Assembly (NCBI GenBank): GCA_963580275.1
Contig: OY756940.1
Coordinates: forward strand, 11,059,001 to 11,123,000
Direction of reading: 5' to 3'
DNA: 64,000 nt
DNA from: Crataegus laevigata
Lineage: Eukaryota; Streptophyta; Magnoliopsida; Rosales; Rosaceae
Numbering within the stretch: the first letter of the stretch is position 1; every line of letters begins with the position of its first letter. The notes under the pieces were generated by a model. The model ran no database searches. It saw only the letters and a list, made by a program, of their open reading frames with translations, and had not been told where the DNA came from. The translations under genes and the position numbers were made by a program. Below are positions 35,291-44,884 of the stretch, one piece after another.

Positions 35291-36063
35291 GAGCAACTCC
35301 AACGTTGCAAGGGTCCCCTAAGACAACTCATTATTGAATCCACCCAGTGAACAGTAATTGCATTTAATGAACACTGACTGCCTTTTACATCTCCACCCCT
35401 AAACTAAATAGCTATGGCAATAGGTAATAAAATATTAGTATTTTTTCTCACCCAATCCATCAGACATCCCAATCACCCTTTCCTTTTCCCCTAATTTGAC
35501 CAGTTCTTCCTCTTTCTCCTTCTTTCTCTTCCTTTTTCTTTCTTTCTTTCCCTCTTTTCCATCTCACTCTCATGAGCTCTCTTCCTCCTTCCTTTTCAAA
35601 CCTTCAACAAATCAAGCTCAAAAATAATATTTTTGAAATCCCTGGAACTCAAGGAACCTAAACATGGCCTTGCATGTGGCATCTGTGAATGGTGCGAGGT
35701 CCTACCATTGAAGCTGAGAGCTTAAGCTCTCAATCTCGAACCCAGGTGATGTTTCTATCACTATCTTGTGTTCTTGAGCTTTAAATCTTGTTGTGTTGCA
35801 ATTCTTGTGGTTTAATTCGAGGGCTTAATTCCCTGCATACATCCCATTCTTTTTCAAGATTCCGACAAAGGAAAACAGACGTCACCCTGACGTCAACCAC
35901 ACATCACACAACCCTCAGGCTCTCGGGCCACCAATTCGAGCCGGGCCTCTCGCTCGAGCCCTTCCTCAGCCCACACGCCAGCATGGGCTGGAGCTTGCAA
36001 CTGGGGCTATTGGGATGGGGAAGTCACCAGTCCATCGGTCTAATGGTCCCGATGGAGTTGCTC
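35291..36063. mobile_element. Inner TIR element (GAGCAACTCCA ends)
   Basis: The 773-bp element begins GAGCAACTCCAACG and ends ATGGAGTTGCTC, with TAA on both sides (35288-35290, 36064-36066). Its ends are related to those of the outer element. It has a pyrimidine-rich stretch at 35490-35560 and no recognisable protein. Confidence 0.65.
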
Positions 36064-36136
36064 TAAGGAGCCCAACATAGCCCACATCCCTTATCTTCTG
36101 GCCAGGGTGATTGAGTGGAGTGACGTCGGCCACAAT

Positions 36137-36194
36137 TATATATATATATATATATATTTTTTTATTTATTTATTTATTTATTTTTTTTTTTGCA
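36137..36194. repeat. (TA)n and (TTTA)n microsatellite
   Basis: About 11 TA units are followed by TTTA units and a T run, between the inner TIR element and the Tourist-like element. Confidence 0.85.
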
Positions 36195-36265
36195 TCTCCA
36201 CGCGTGAGGAAGGGCGGGTTCCCCGACAGGATTTCAAGGATGGGTCCTGCGTGCAAGTGCACTAA

Positions 36266-37184
36266 GGCCTCGTTTGGCACACTGTATAAGACACCGGATA
36301 TGACTAATAATACGGTACCGGTTGTTTGGTGCTCCTACCGGATACATAGTCACCGTACTAATAATCTGGCCCCACCTAAATAATACGGTGGACACCCGCC
36401 AACTTGTCCACCCCAAAACGTCGGTATAATTAGTCGGCTTCATGAAATTACGCTTGTTCTTTCTCTGTTCCCTCTCTGGCGAATCTGCTTCTGCGAAACC
36501 TACAAATTGTGAACACATCTTGTTGCTACTAATGCTCAGTCGTCGTGTGGTCGTCTTCTTCCTTTTCTTCTTGGATTAATTTCTATTCTGTCTACTATTT
36601 GGGTTTTCTGGGTTTTCTCCATCACCAAGAACTAGGGTCTTTTTACTATAGACACCAATTTCATTACGAAGCTTTTACTCCTTTTTTTCATGTCCATCTG
36701 AGCCTTTTGTTCTTCTGAGTTGAGGGTTTTAATCAAAGTGTAAATCTTCATCAGATTTGATCTTAATTCTTTTTATTTTACCATTGTGGAGCTTTTAAGT
36801 AGTGGTATGAGAAATTAGGAGGTGGGTTTACAAGATTGGAAGGTTCATCAACAGGGTACTGCATGTGGGAAAGACGATATAGAAAGGAAGACGACCTGCA
36901 TTTTTTTTAATTTTTATCTTCCTTCATTTTTTTTTGTTGGTGCACACATTATTCTTTTTTTTTTTATAATTCTTTTTTAGTATTCTCATTTTTTTCTTTT
37001 TTCTTTTTTTCATTTTAACACCAATGATTTTGTTAAAAATTATTTAAAAAATTTATTATTGTTCGATGCACAGATTAATCCGACACTGCACCAAATGCCC
37101 GATTAATTTAGTCAGTACTATCCGACGACTATTTATCCTATCCAACTAAAATAGTCAATACAGTCCAAGGTACCAAACGAGGCC
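36266..37184. mobile_element. Tourist/Harbinger-like MITE (GGCCTCGTTTGG ends)
   Basis: The 919-bp element's left end GGCCTCGTTTGGCAC pairs with the right end GTACCAAACGAGGCC. TAA lies on both sides (36263-36265, 37185-37187). Subterminal blocks with CGGATA and TATCCG also pair. No transposase text was recognised. It is inserted within the outer GAGCAACTCC element. Confidence 0.8.
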
Positions 37185-37501
37185 TAAGTGGCTTTGGATT
37201 AGGGGCTACATGGCTCTTCCTTAGCTATTGGATTTCCAATGGCTATATTTCAAAATTTTGAAATCCAGCCCCAACGGCTAGATGATGTGTCACACTTTGG
37301 ATCGTTGAATTTCAATTGTAAGCCAACTTTCTAGATTAATTAAGTTAAAAAAATATTTGGTGTGTTTTTGCAAGTTCATTTGTTAAAAATCTACTCAAGA
37401 ATCCATCCAAAAAATTGTATCACTTAGGCAGTTACTGTTCACTAAAGCCTTGCTCAATAGCCCGGGGGTAATAGCCTAGGGATATTTTAGGGGTGGAGTT
37501 G

Positions 37502-37675
37502 TTTTTTTTTTTTTTAATACATCGATATTTTTTCATTAGGGGAAGGGGGAGTTTAGCTAAACCACATAATGAGCAACCTAATTTGGTATCGAATTCGCCA
37601 TCCATGAGATTCGAACCTAAGACCTCTCACTTCCAAGTGAAAAGGAATACCACCAGACCGTAATACTGAGTGGTT
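37502..37675 (-). mobile_element. tRNA-derived SINE, copy B, with 12-bp target duplication
   Basis: The minus-strand head ACCACTCAGTATTACGGTCT resembles an A box and GGTTCGAATCTC is a B box, followed by an A-rich tail (plus-strand T run 37502-37516). GGGGTGGAGTTG is repeated exactly at 37490-37501 and 37676-37687. The SINE therefore landed inside the right terminal repeat of the outer TIR element. Confidence 0.85.
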
Positions 37676-37940
37676 GGGGTGGAGTTGCTCTTAGCTTTAG
37701 TTTTGAGAAAGAAAATAAAAGTACCAGTGTGAAGGGAACTGAAAAAATGAAAAGGATAGGGCGGAAGGGGACTTTACATATGCTCTGGTGTATCTTATAT
37801 GCTTGTATTTTTTTCCCTTTAAATTCATTAACCAATGATTATGATCTAATAAATAAGATTTAACGGTCAAAACTCTAGGCGTATAGGATATAGTGGAGCA
37901 TATTAGAATTTTTGAGTGTGGAAGGAGTTTGGTATTACTA

Positions 37941-38078
37941 GTGGAAAGACTTCATGGGTTCGATGAGATTGACGAGGTTGGCATACCCTTTGATGAGTTT
38001 CCTCAATCTGACTTTCTGAGATTCCACCTTTGAACTTCGTTAGCAATATACAGTATGCTTCACCACTCCCTTTGCTTC

Positions 38079-38084
<6 letters not shown>
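37941..38084 (-). pseudogene. Degenerate copy of HS1 exon 1 (copy b)
   Basis: Nearly the full length of HS1 exon 1 is present in the same orientation, including MEEAKG, the LVNLIEPMKSF region, the exon end and the upstream GA tract (38085-38121). A frameshift after about the tenth codon leads to an early stop, and the splice-donor context is altered. No second exon was found downstream. The shared 5' tract shows that the duplicated segment included the promoter-proximal leader. Confidence 0.8.

Positions 38085-38121
<37 letters not shown>
38085..38121. repeat. (CT)n tract upstream of HS1 pseudo-exon b
   Basis: About 18 CT units on the plus strand, in the same position relative to the ATG as at the functional HS1. 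Confidence 0.9.
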
Positions 38122-38123
<2 letters not shown>

Positions 38124-38432
38124 GTCTTCTACTTTTCTTACGATGAAGTTAGTCAACTGATATACAGTAGGCTACATACCTTAAAGAAACTGCAAGTTCA
38201 AGTACATAATAGCATCGTTTTATTCCCAAACTCGGTTAACGTTACAAACACAACCCCATATGGACTTATGGAGTATAAATAAAGTGTAGTTTCCTACACA
38301 CACAGTAACACAACCCCAAGTGTAGTTTCCTACACACACAAGTTGGTGTAGCTAGTATTGCTAATATAGTTAATACATAGAAGTCTGGCTTTCAAAGCCA
38401 AATCGGCGTCACATTACCCCGGGATTAGTTGA

Positions 38433-40376
38433 TCAAGCTGCAGAAGGTGCACTTATTTGCTCTTCAACGTCAGTCCCACATAATCTGGAAATAAAGGATG
38501 GAAGCTTTACATGCTCCTCACCCTTCACCACATGATCATCCACATCATCATCATTCTTGTAATCCAGTGAAGCGTCATCATAAATGTCCCACCATTTCTT
38601 CACCAGCATCTTTATGTCCTCTCTCTCCATATGCTCTTCCTTTCCTGTGTACCTCCAAGGCTTTGATCCCTGCATCCCACTCAATTTAATCAGACTTCGG
38701 TTCTATGTCATACATATGTTGCCAGACCGTGAATTTTAAGTGTTTATTATGGCAAAAATCCACTCGATCAATAATCCAGAGTCTTATATGAAAACCAAAT
38801 TATTTAGGTTATCTTTGTATGTGACTGGATTTGAAGTTCTATTTTGGCAAAAATCAACTTCATCAATGATCAAGACTCACACTCTTGATTACATGATTCC
38901 GTAACGAAAATATATAGAATGATATTTAAGATCAAATTAATGTTTTGTATTGGCAAAAATCAACTTCATCAATAATTCAGATTCAGTCTGGTTAGAGAAT
39001 ATTTTCTTGTTCGTAACGAAAATTGGATGAGCCATAATTGTTACATACCGCAGCACAATAGTGAACAACCTTCACTCTGTCAAGGTCGACATTCTCAGGG
39101 TGGCGCCACAACATAGCCAAAACAAGATTGTATATGGGTGGGATAGGACTGTATATGTCCTTGAAGAACATGTTCAGAAAGTCCTGCATATGGTCATCAA
39201 AATTATTGTTCAAATCGGAATTGATTTTTTTTTTCCTCAAAGAAACCCAAAATAACATGCGTTTTGGCGCAATTAATTACGACCATCAACACAAAAAATA
39301 TAAGCAGACGATCCTGCTCTTACCTGCTCGGCGAACAAGGAAGGAGTGGTGACTTGGAGGGTCTCTAGCAGATCATGGTAAGTTAGAACACAAGGCTCAA
39401 AGACAAACATGCCGGCATTGAAGTAAAGTGGTGGTGGTGAGCCCAACTCGGCCGGCCACTGCACCTTCTCCGGGCACTGCTGGCAGTACCCAATCTTGTA
39501 CTGAGGAGATTCACTCCATGTCTTCTCACAAAAGCAATCCATCACAGCATAAAAATTGCCCTCGGGCATGTCCAAAAGGTGATCAATGTTTTCAAACACT
39601 TGAATGTCTGCATCCAAGTATATCATCTTCTCATACTCCACAAACTACAAGTTAAGACACATAAATAATCAAATTTTACACATATGGTAGTTGCATGATT
39701 GAAATGCACTAATGATTTGTAAATCATTTAAATGGAAAACGCTCTCTTGTCTCACCATAACAAGTTTCGTTTATAGAATATGAAAGTGTTGAACCACTAA
39801 TTATGTAGAATATTAATTAAATATATTGTTTAAATTGCACCGATAATTTATATTAAACACGTTTAAACTGCACCGACAATCATTTTAAATTGCACCGATA
39901 ACATGTTTAAATTGCACCGAGGGCACCGATAATATGTTTAACATGCTTAAACTGCACCGACAATCAGTTTAAACTGCATCGACAATCAGTTTAAACTGCA
40001 CCGACAACATATTTAAATTGCACTGGCGGCACCGACAATATATTTGATGAGAGAATCGATAATGTATTTTATGAGAGAATATTACCTCCCAAATACGAAG
40101 CTTGGAGTAATTGATGACATAATAAGCCATGGAAAATTGGGTTTGGCTTTCAGGAGGGTAGACAGGGTCAATTGCATGAACAATGCATCCTTGAGAGTGA
40201 AGAATCTGAAGGTGGTCCTCAGGAACATCAGGCAGGACAGCCACCACAAGAGGATATGCAGATTTGGCCTTCCTTAGGCCCTTGGCAAGGCCAACCACAC
40301 CTTTCCAATAGTCTCCATTGCCAGCTAAGAAGGTCACATAGGCCCTCTTGGGACCGTTTGTCTCTGCAGAGGACAT
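38433..40376 (-). CDS. GOLS: Galactinol synthase (GT8 family)
   Basis: Four exons (40376-40086, 39644-39324, 39183-39049, 38669-38433) give 327 aa, the usual length. It transfers galactose from UDP-galactose to myo-inositol, the first committed step of raffinose-family oligosaccharide synthesis, in the cytosol. Landmarks are RAYVTFLAGNGDYWKGVVGL near the N-terminus, the Mn-binding DAD in MIYLDADIQVFENIDHLL, FYAVMDCFCEKTWS, LYFNAGMFVFEP, the HPENVDLDRVKVVHYCAA segment at the exon 3 end, and the typical C-terminal APSAA. Intron 1 carries a minisatellite (39828-40047) and intron 3 three copies of a short repeat. A TATA-like CTATATAAA lies about 100 bp upstream on the sense strand. The next gene outward is plastid RPS1; in Arabidopsis GolS10 (At5g30500) sits next to RPS1 as I recall, so this may be its ortholog. 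Confidence 0.95.
38751..38990 (-). repeat. Three spaced copies of a short repeat in galactinol synthase intron 3
   Basis: GGCAAAAATC followed by CA.CTTCATCAAT.AT occurs at 38751, 38846 and 38952, spaced 95 and 106 bp. The intervening DNA is only weakly similar. Confidence 0.7.
39828..40047 (-). repeat. Minisatellite in galactinol synthase intron 1
   Basis: About nine degenerate units of a 20-27 bp motif, plus-strand form GTTTAAACTGCACCGACAAT, fill half of the intron. Units vary at A/G and C/T positions and two contain a GGCACCGA insert. Confidence 0.85.
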
Positions 40377-40477
40377 CTCTGGATAAAAGTAGGGGAAGAG
40401 ATTGCAGAAAATTTGAGAAGATTATCAAAAGTAGAGAACAAGAAAATTAGATGTTGAGGAGAAGTAGTAGGTATCAG

Positions 40478-40486
40478 TTTATATAG
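40478..40486 (-). promoter_or_regulatory. TATA box of galactinol synthase
   Basis: CTATATAAA on the sense strand, about 102 bp upstream of the start codon at 40376. The position suits a short 5' UTR. Confidence 0.55.
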
Positions 40487-41801
40487 AGGGATGAATGAAA
40501 AGATTGTGGGTGTGGTGGCATGAATATGGAAAAAAAAATGACAAGGTGAAAAGTTTTGAGTGAAGAAAATGATTTTTTGTAATCTTTTAAAATTTCAACA
40601 CGTATCAAGAACAAAGCGACATGTTCAATAAATTTAAAAAAAAAACCCTAACTTCTAAGACAATTTACTATTTGCACTCCATTTCTAACACATAAACTTT
40701 TAACACGACATAATAATACGGTAATAATTAACACTAAATAAAATATTATGTTTATGAGGCTTAATTTTTCCTCTTTGAGCTCAATACTCAACCCGCAACA
40801 TATTAATGATTTGATATTTGGCAGAGATATGATAATATACCTACTATGTATCTGTACTGATAGTCACTATCGATGTCGAATAGGGTTATTTTAGTTTAAA
40901 TATTATTGTGAAATAAAATTTAAGAAGAAAATACCATATTTTAAGTTTAGGTAACACCTAAAAGATCTATTTAATGGAAAAGAATTATCTTCGGATTTTT
41001 TTCTTAGGAATTTTAGAGATTTCGTAATCGTGATTGTTTGTTGTACATCGTGTGATTAGTTTTCATTAAGTACTATTTATATTTAATTTTAAATTTTGAA
41101 ATGATTTTTGATCGCATGATGTACGATGAACTGTTAGGATCACGAAATTCTTAACTCCCTATTTAATAAAAAAAAGAGTACAATTCAATATTATTACATA
41201 ATTGCCACTTAATTCTACAACCTTTTCTAGCGACCGGCCAATGAGATTTTTTTGGCAAAAGTGACCGACCAACGAGATTTTCCAGCGACACAACCGGCCG
41301 GCAAGATTCTCCGACGACCAGTCACTTCGTTCTCATATAATTAAAAATATTTTCACAATTGTTTTGAAGAAACAAAACCTCATGGTAAAGTGCAACAACA
41401 ATTATTTTTGGTCGCACGACGATTTGAAAATTTTCAGAATTCTCATAAAGATGATCCGGATGAGATCCTCATTCACTTGTAACCACTACACTACACAAAC
41501 CACTTGTGATACAATTTACTTTAAATTGTTATATATGTCATTTTTGGCCGGAAAAAATGCTTTTTATATTATTTATTTAAGGTAAAACAATAGTAATTTT
41601 ATTAATAACTAATAAAGTACAATCTTCAAATTAAAAATCATGATTGAGATTTGGAGGTCCTCGGACTCGGACTAAACAAATCTTGCTCGAAAACTACAGA
41701 GAACTACAACACGGCATGCAAATTCAGAAGCCATATATATGTCATGCATGCAATATCATCAAATAAACAATTTTCATATGAAACTAGTCATCAAAAGAAT
41801 A

Positions 41802-41939
41802 GGGTAATGCTATTCACACAACTATTTTTATTTCTCACACACGCCTCTCAATTTTCGGCCTTAAACGATTGAATTGAGGATGATCAATGGTGAAAAATTA
41901 AAAAGAGTGTGTGGGATGTAAAAATAAATGTGTAGCACT
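41802..41939. mobile_element. Small hAT-like MITE, copy 3
   Basis: The 138-bp element begins GGGTAATGCTATTCACAC and ends ATGTGTAGCACT, flanked by the perfect 8-bp repeat AAAGAATA (41794-41801, 41940-41947). The interior has the CTCACACAC and GTGTGTG arms of copies 1 and 2 but is more diverged. Confidence 0.8.
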
Positions 41940-43967
41940 AAAGAATATTGTTTTCATTGGATATAATGGTGTGCAATCTTGCGTATTCTTTTTTTGTTCC
42001 CTTTTATCTTTTACTTATTTTTCTTTGGAGAGAAGTTAAACTAGCCCGATCATATTTCTGATCCTCGATCAATTTAGGATGTTGAGTGATCTAAATTTTA
42101 GAGATTTTCTGTTCAATTCGGAAATTCGTTAAAATCCCAAATAAATAAATGTCACAAATCAATTTCAGTTAATCCTATGTGATGCTCTTGAAAGATACAG
42201 TCCAGATTATTCTGTGTAATTTGTTTCAGTTTCCATTCTGATCTCAACAATTCGTTTCCTTAGAACATACTCTTAACTGCACTCCCTTATGGAAGGTGAT
42301 AACATAATTTTAACTGAAAGCCATTAGATATAGAACGTATATATGTATTATGACTCAAATGGTTAAAAATATTTGTCTATACACCTAGTTTTTACTTTTG
42401 ATTTTCTTGTATATGTATATATATAAATAAGAAAATGAGTTCAAACTTCTTATAGAACGAGTCATATTTTAATATATCTTTTAATTATTTGAGTCGTCAC
42501 ATTTTAGTTTGCATTACTGTCAAGCACAAACCGCTATATAACTTAATACCGCACAAACCACTATATTATCTTATATTATCAAGTTACTTTTAGTGGTGTG
42601 TGCTTGAACATTCATATTTACCAATACAACTAATTTGAATATATAAATATCAATTTCTCTTGAATTGTTCTGCTTCCCATAAAAGTTTATAGTTTATACT
42701 CCATCAATTCGTAAGGGGAAAATATATATTCGCATTTCCTAAAGGGTTTCTTTCCATTCGATTTGGTAAAGAATCTAATTTGTCATTTACAAATAAAACA
42801 AATGAAAGCAGCAAAAAACATGATGAAAGCAAGGGCAAAGACACTTGGATCGAGCATATTTTTTGGAGTTTAGTTTTTGAAGAACAAATTGTTCCACACG
42901 GTTGAAACACCATAATATTATAATTTATAAGTTTAATGGAGCAAGTTGTTAACCAGGATTGTGTTAACTTTTTATCTGCAGAAGGGTTTAGTATTAGTGG
43001 TTTCATTAGCCAGTGAAGGTTATGGTACAAAGATTAGTAACTAAACAGTTAAGTTTAAATATTAACACCAAAATAATCCAGTTTCAAACTCTGCATGCAG
43101 TTTGAATAACCTAATTGATAATCCAAAGTTTATTACAAAATTGCAGGGTGATAACTTTCCGAAACGTCACACTCATTTTTTATTCTTTGATTCCTACCTT
43201 TTTATTCTTTGATTCCTACCAGTTCTAACTAGCTAAGACAGGTATATTATATTCTTGTTTTAGTAATCTGCAAACAAGTGTAAAAGGTGGCATGAAATAG
43301 TGGGAATCTGCCCAAATACTTCGGAAGCAACTTTTCTGGAAGAGGTGGGAAGCTCTCTGCAAACTACAAGGTCGACGGAGATGGAAAGGATTTTAGCCTT
43401 TGAATTAGGGTTTTTCTTTTTCAGGTGGTCGGTCAGTGCTGATGAAAACTACATAACCCATACGTGGAGAATAGTGCTTCGCTTGGTTTGAGTCTGGACA
43501 GGTACTCCGATTGATTGAACGCCAGATTATTTTTTTACAATAGATTAAACTGGCAATATCTTAACGTACAGAGAGCAGGATTTGAATGTGTTATTAAGTT
43601 CGTAAACAAAGAGAATTCTTGCATATCAAAACTCAGAAGATATGGTTTTTAATAGACAATTTTGAACCACGAGTTGGTGGCCCAGTAGTAAAAGATGGAT
43701 TACGAGGCTTGGCACCAGTTGTCTTGCTTTAAAAAAAAGAAGACAGTTTTGACATTTTTTTAAGTGTTATTTTTTTAAGTTTGTATTGTACGTGATCAAA
43801 GAGAATTCTTATTTATCAAAACTCAAAAGATATGGTTTTTAATAGAAAATTTTGAGATTTTTCTAAATTATGTTTTTTTTTCCTTTGACCAAATTAAAAA
43901 CAAAAAAAAACAAAAACAAAAATGTTATCGAGGGAGCAAGAACTTTGACGGAAGACATAAAAACAAA

Positions 43968-44038
43968 TGCACCAGCCGGGAATCGAACCCGGGTCTGTAC
44001 CGTGGCAGGGTACTATTCTACCACTAGACCACTGGTGC
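43968..44038 (-). tRNA. tRNA-Gly (anticodon GCC)
   Basis: The 71-nt minus-strand gene has acceptor arms GCACCAG and CTGGTGC, with discriminator A and no encoded CCA. The A box is TGGTCTAGTGG and the B box GGTTCGATTCC. The anticodon loop CTGCCAC carries GCC (44004-44006 on the plus strand). It matches the standard plant nuclear tRNA-Gly layout and has no intron. Confidence 0.97.
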
Positions 44039-44884
44039 TGCTTGGCAGTCGATGTCAGATTTTATATATTTGTTAAGAGTGTGAATAATACGGCTTCATT
44101 CTTCTTTCACACAGGTGCCTCATGCCTAATAAGTTGCTAACTACCTTTTGGGGTTCACTTAAAAATCCCATCTTTGTTCGGAAAGGACTTATATGCGCTC
44201 TTCATGATGAGAATGACTTGTACGTGCACCACGAAATACATCCTATGTTAATAATGCAAAGATATATAGCGAAAAATTAACGGATCATTGTATTATTGGT
44301 ACGAGACGTCACTGTAATTGTGTATTTATTTTAAACAAATTCCTCTCATTCTGAACGTCGTTTTGACATTCATGCCAATAATAAATATCATGTGTTTAGA
44401 CTCTAATAAAGTATTATATTATTAGTTTAGGACGACATGATAATAGTGAACTGAAGTCTCTCTCCCTTGTTGCCGCGACTGTCCTTGTGGATCATGACAG
44501 CCCAGATTTAGGGAGGCTCTAGATCCAATTAAATGGGCCTATCTTTCACCATGACCCATAAACTTCAACACAATCACATTGTCCAAAATCCATGCAACTC
44601 TAGCTCTCTCTCGAGAGATTTTTCAATGTGACCGGTACACAGAGTAGTATAATATATATCACTATATAAATGGTGAAATATGTGTGCTAAAATGTTAATA
44701 ACTAAAAAAAAAATTTCACCACTTCTATTAAAACACGTGATGTAACACTTGTATTCCCATTAAAAAATTTCCTCTCTTTCCGATCAATGCCTTATCCAAG
44801 TAAAACCAAAAAGCTTTCAACTTCCTGAAAGGCCACACTGCGAGCAAAAGCAACACAAAAGAACAGAGAGAGAGAGAGAGAGCC
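44039..44884. other. Intergenic region and 5' flank of plastid RPS1
   Basis: AT-rich DNA with no gene recognised. The last 60 bp is the RPS1 5' UTR, ending in a GA tract (44864-44882) just before the start codon. Confidence 0.55.
44864..44882 (+). repeat. (GA)n tract directly upstream of the RPS1 start codon
   Basis: About nine GA units lie in the 5' UTR, ending two or three bases before the ATG at 44885. Confidence 0.9.

Larger units (their letters stand above)
35193..37690. mobile_element. Outer TIR element of a nested cluster (GAGCAACTCCACCCC ends)
   Basis: The left end (35193) GAGCAACTCCACCCC and the right end (37690, read inward on the minus strand) are inverted repeats. Similarity extends inward through a CCTAGGCTATT segment on both sides once the SINE at 37502-37675 is removed. 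TTA flanks both ends (35190-35192, 37691-37693). It contains an inner element with related ends, a Tourist-like element and a SINE. The TTA duplication suggests PIF/Harbinger. No transposase was found. Confidence 0.65.
40377..43967. other. Gene-free region between galactinol synthase and tRNA-Gly
   Basis: It starts with the galactinol synthase promoter (TATA-like element at 40478-40486, minus strand). The rest is AT-rich with a degenerate GACCGGCC-containing tandem repeat at about 41228-41325, one hAT-like MITE (41802-41939) and a 22-bp tandem duplication near 43176-43221. Text at 43670-43730 resembles a decayed SINE head. No gene is recognised. Confidence 0.55.

Noticed and set aside
39828..40047. 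Regularly spaced repeats as a CRISPR-like array
   Set aside because: The units are contiguous and degenerate without unique spacers, and the array lies in a plant intron.
44630..44770. Possible MITE upstream of RPS1 (GTGACCGGTACAC.. to ..GTGATGTAACAC)
   Set aside because: The ends do not pair well and no target duplication was found.
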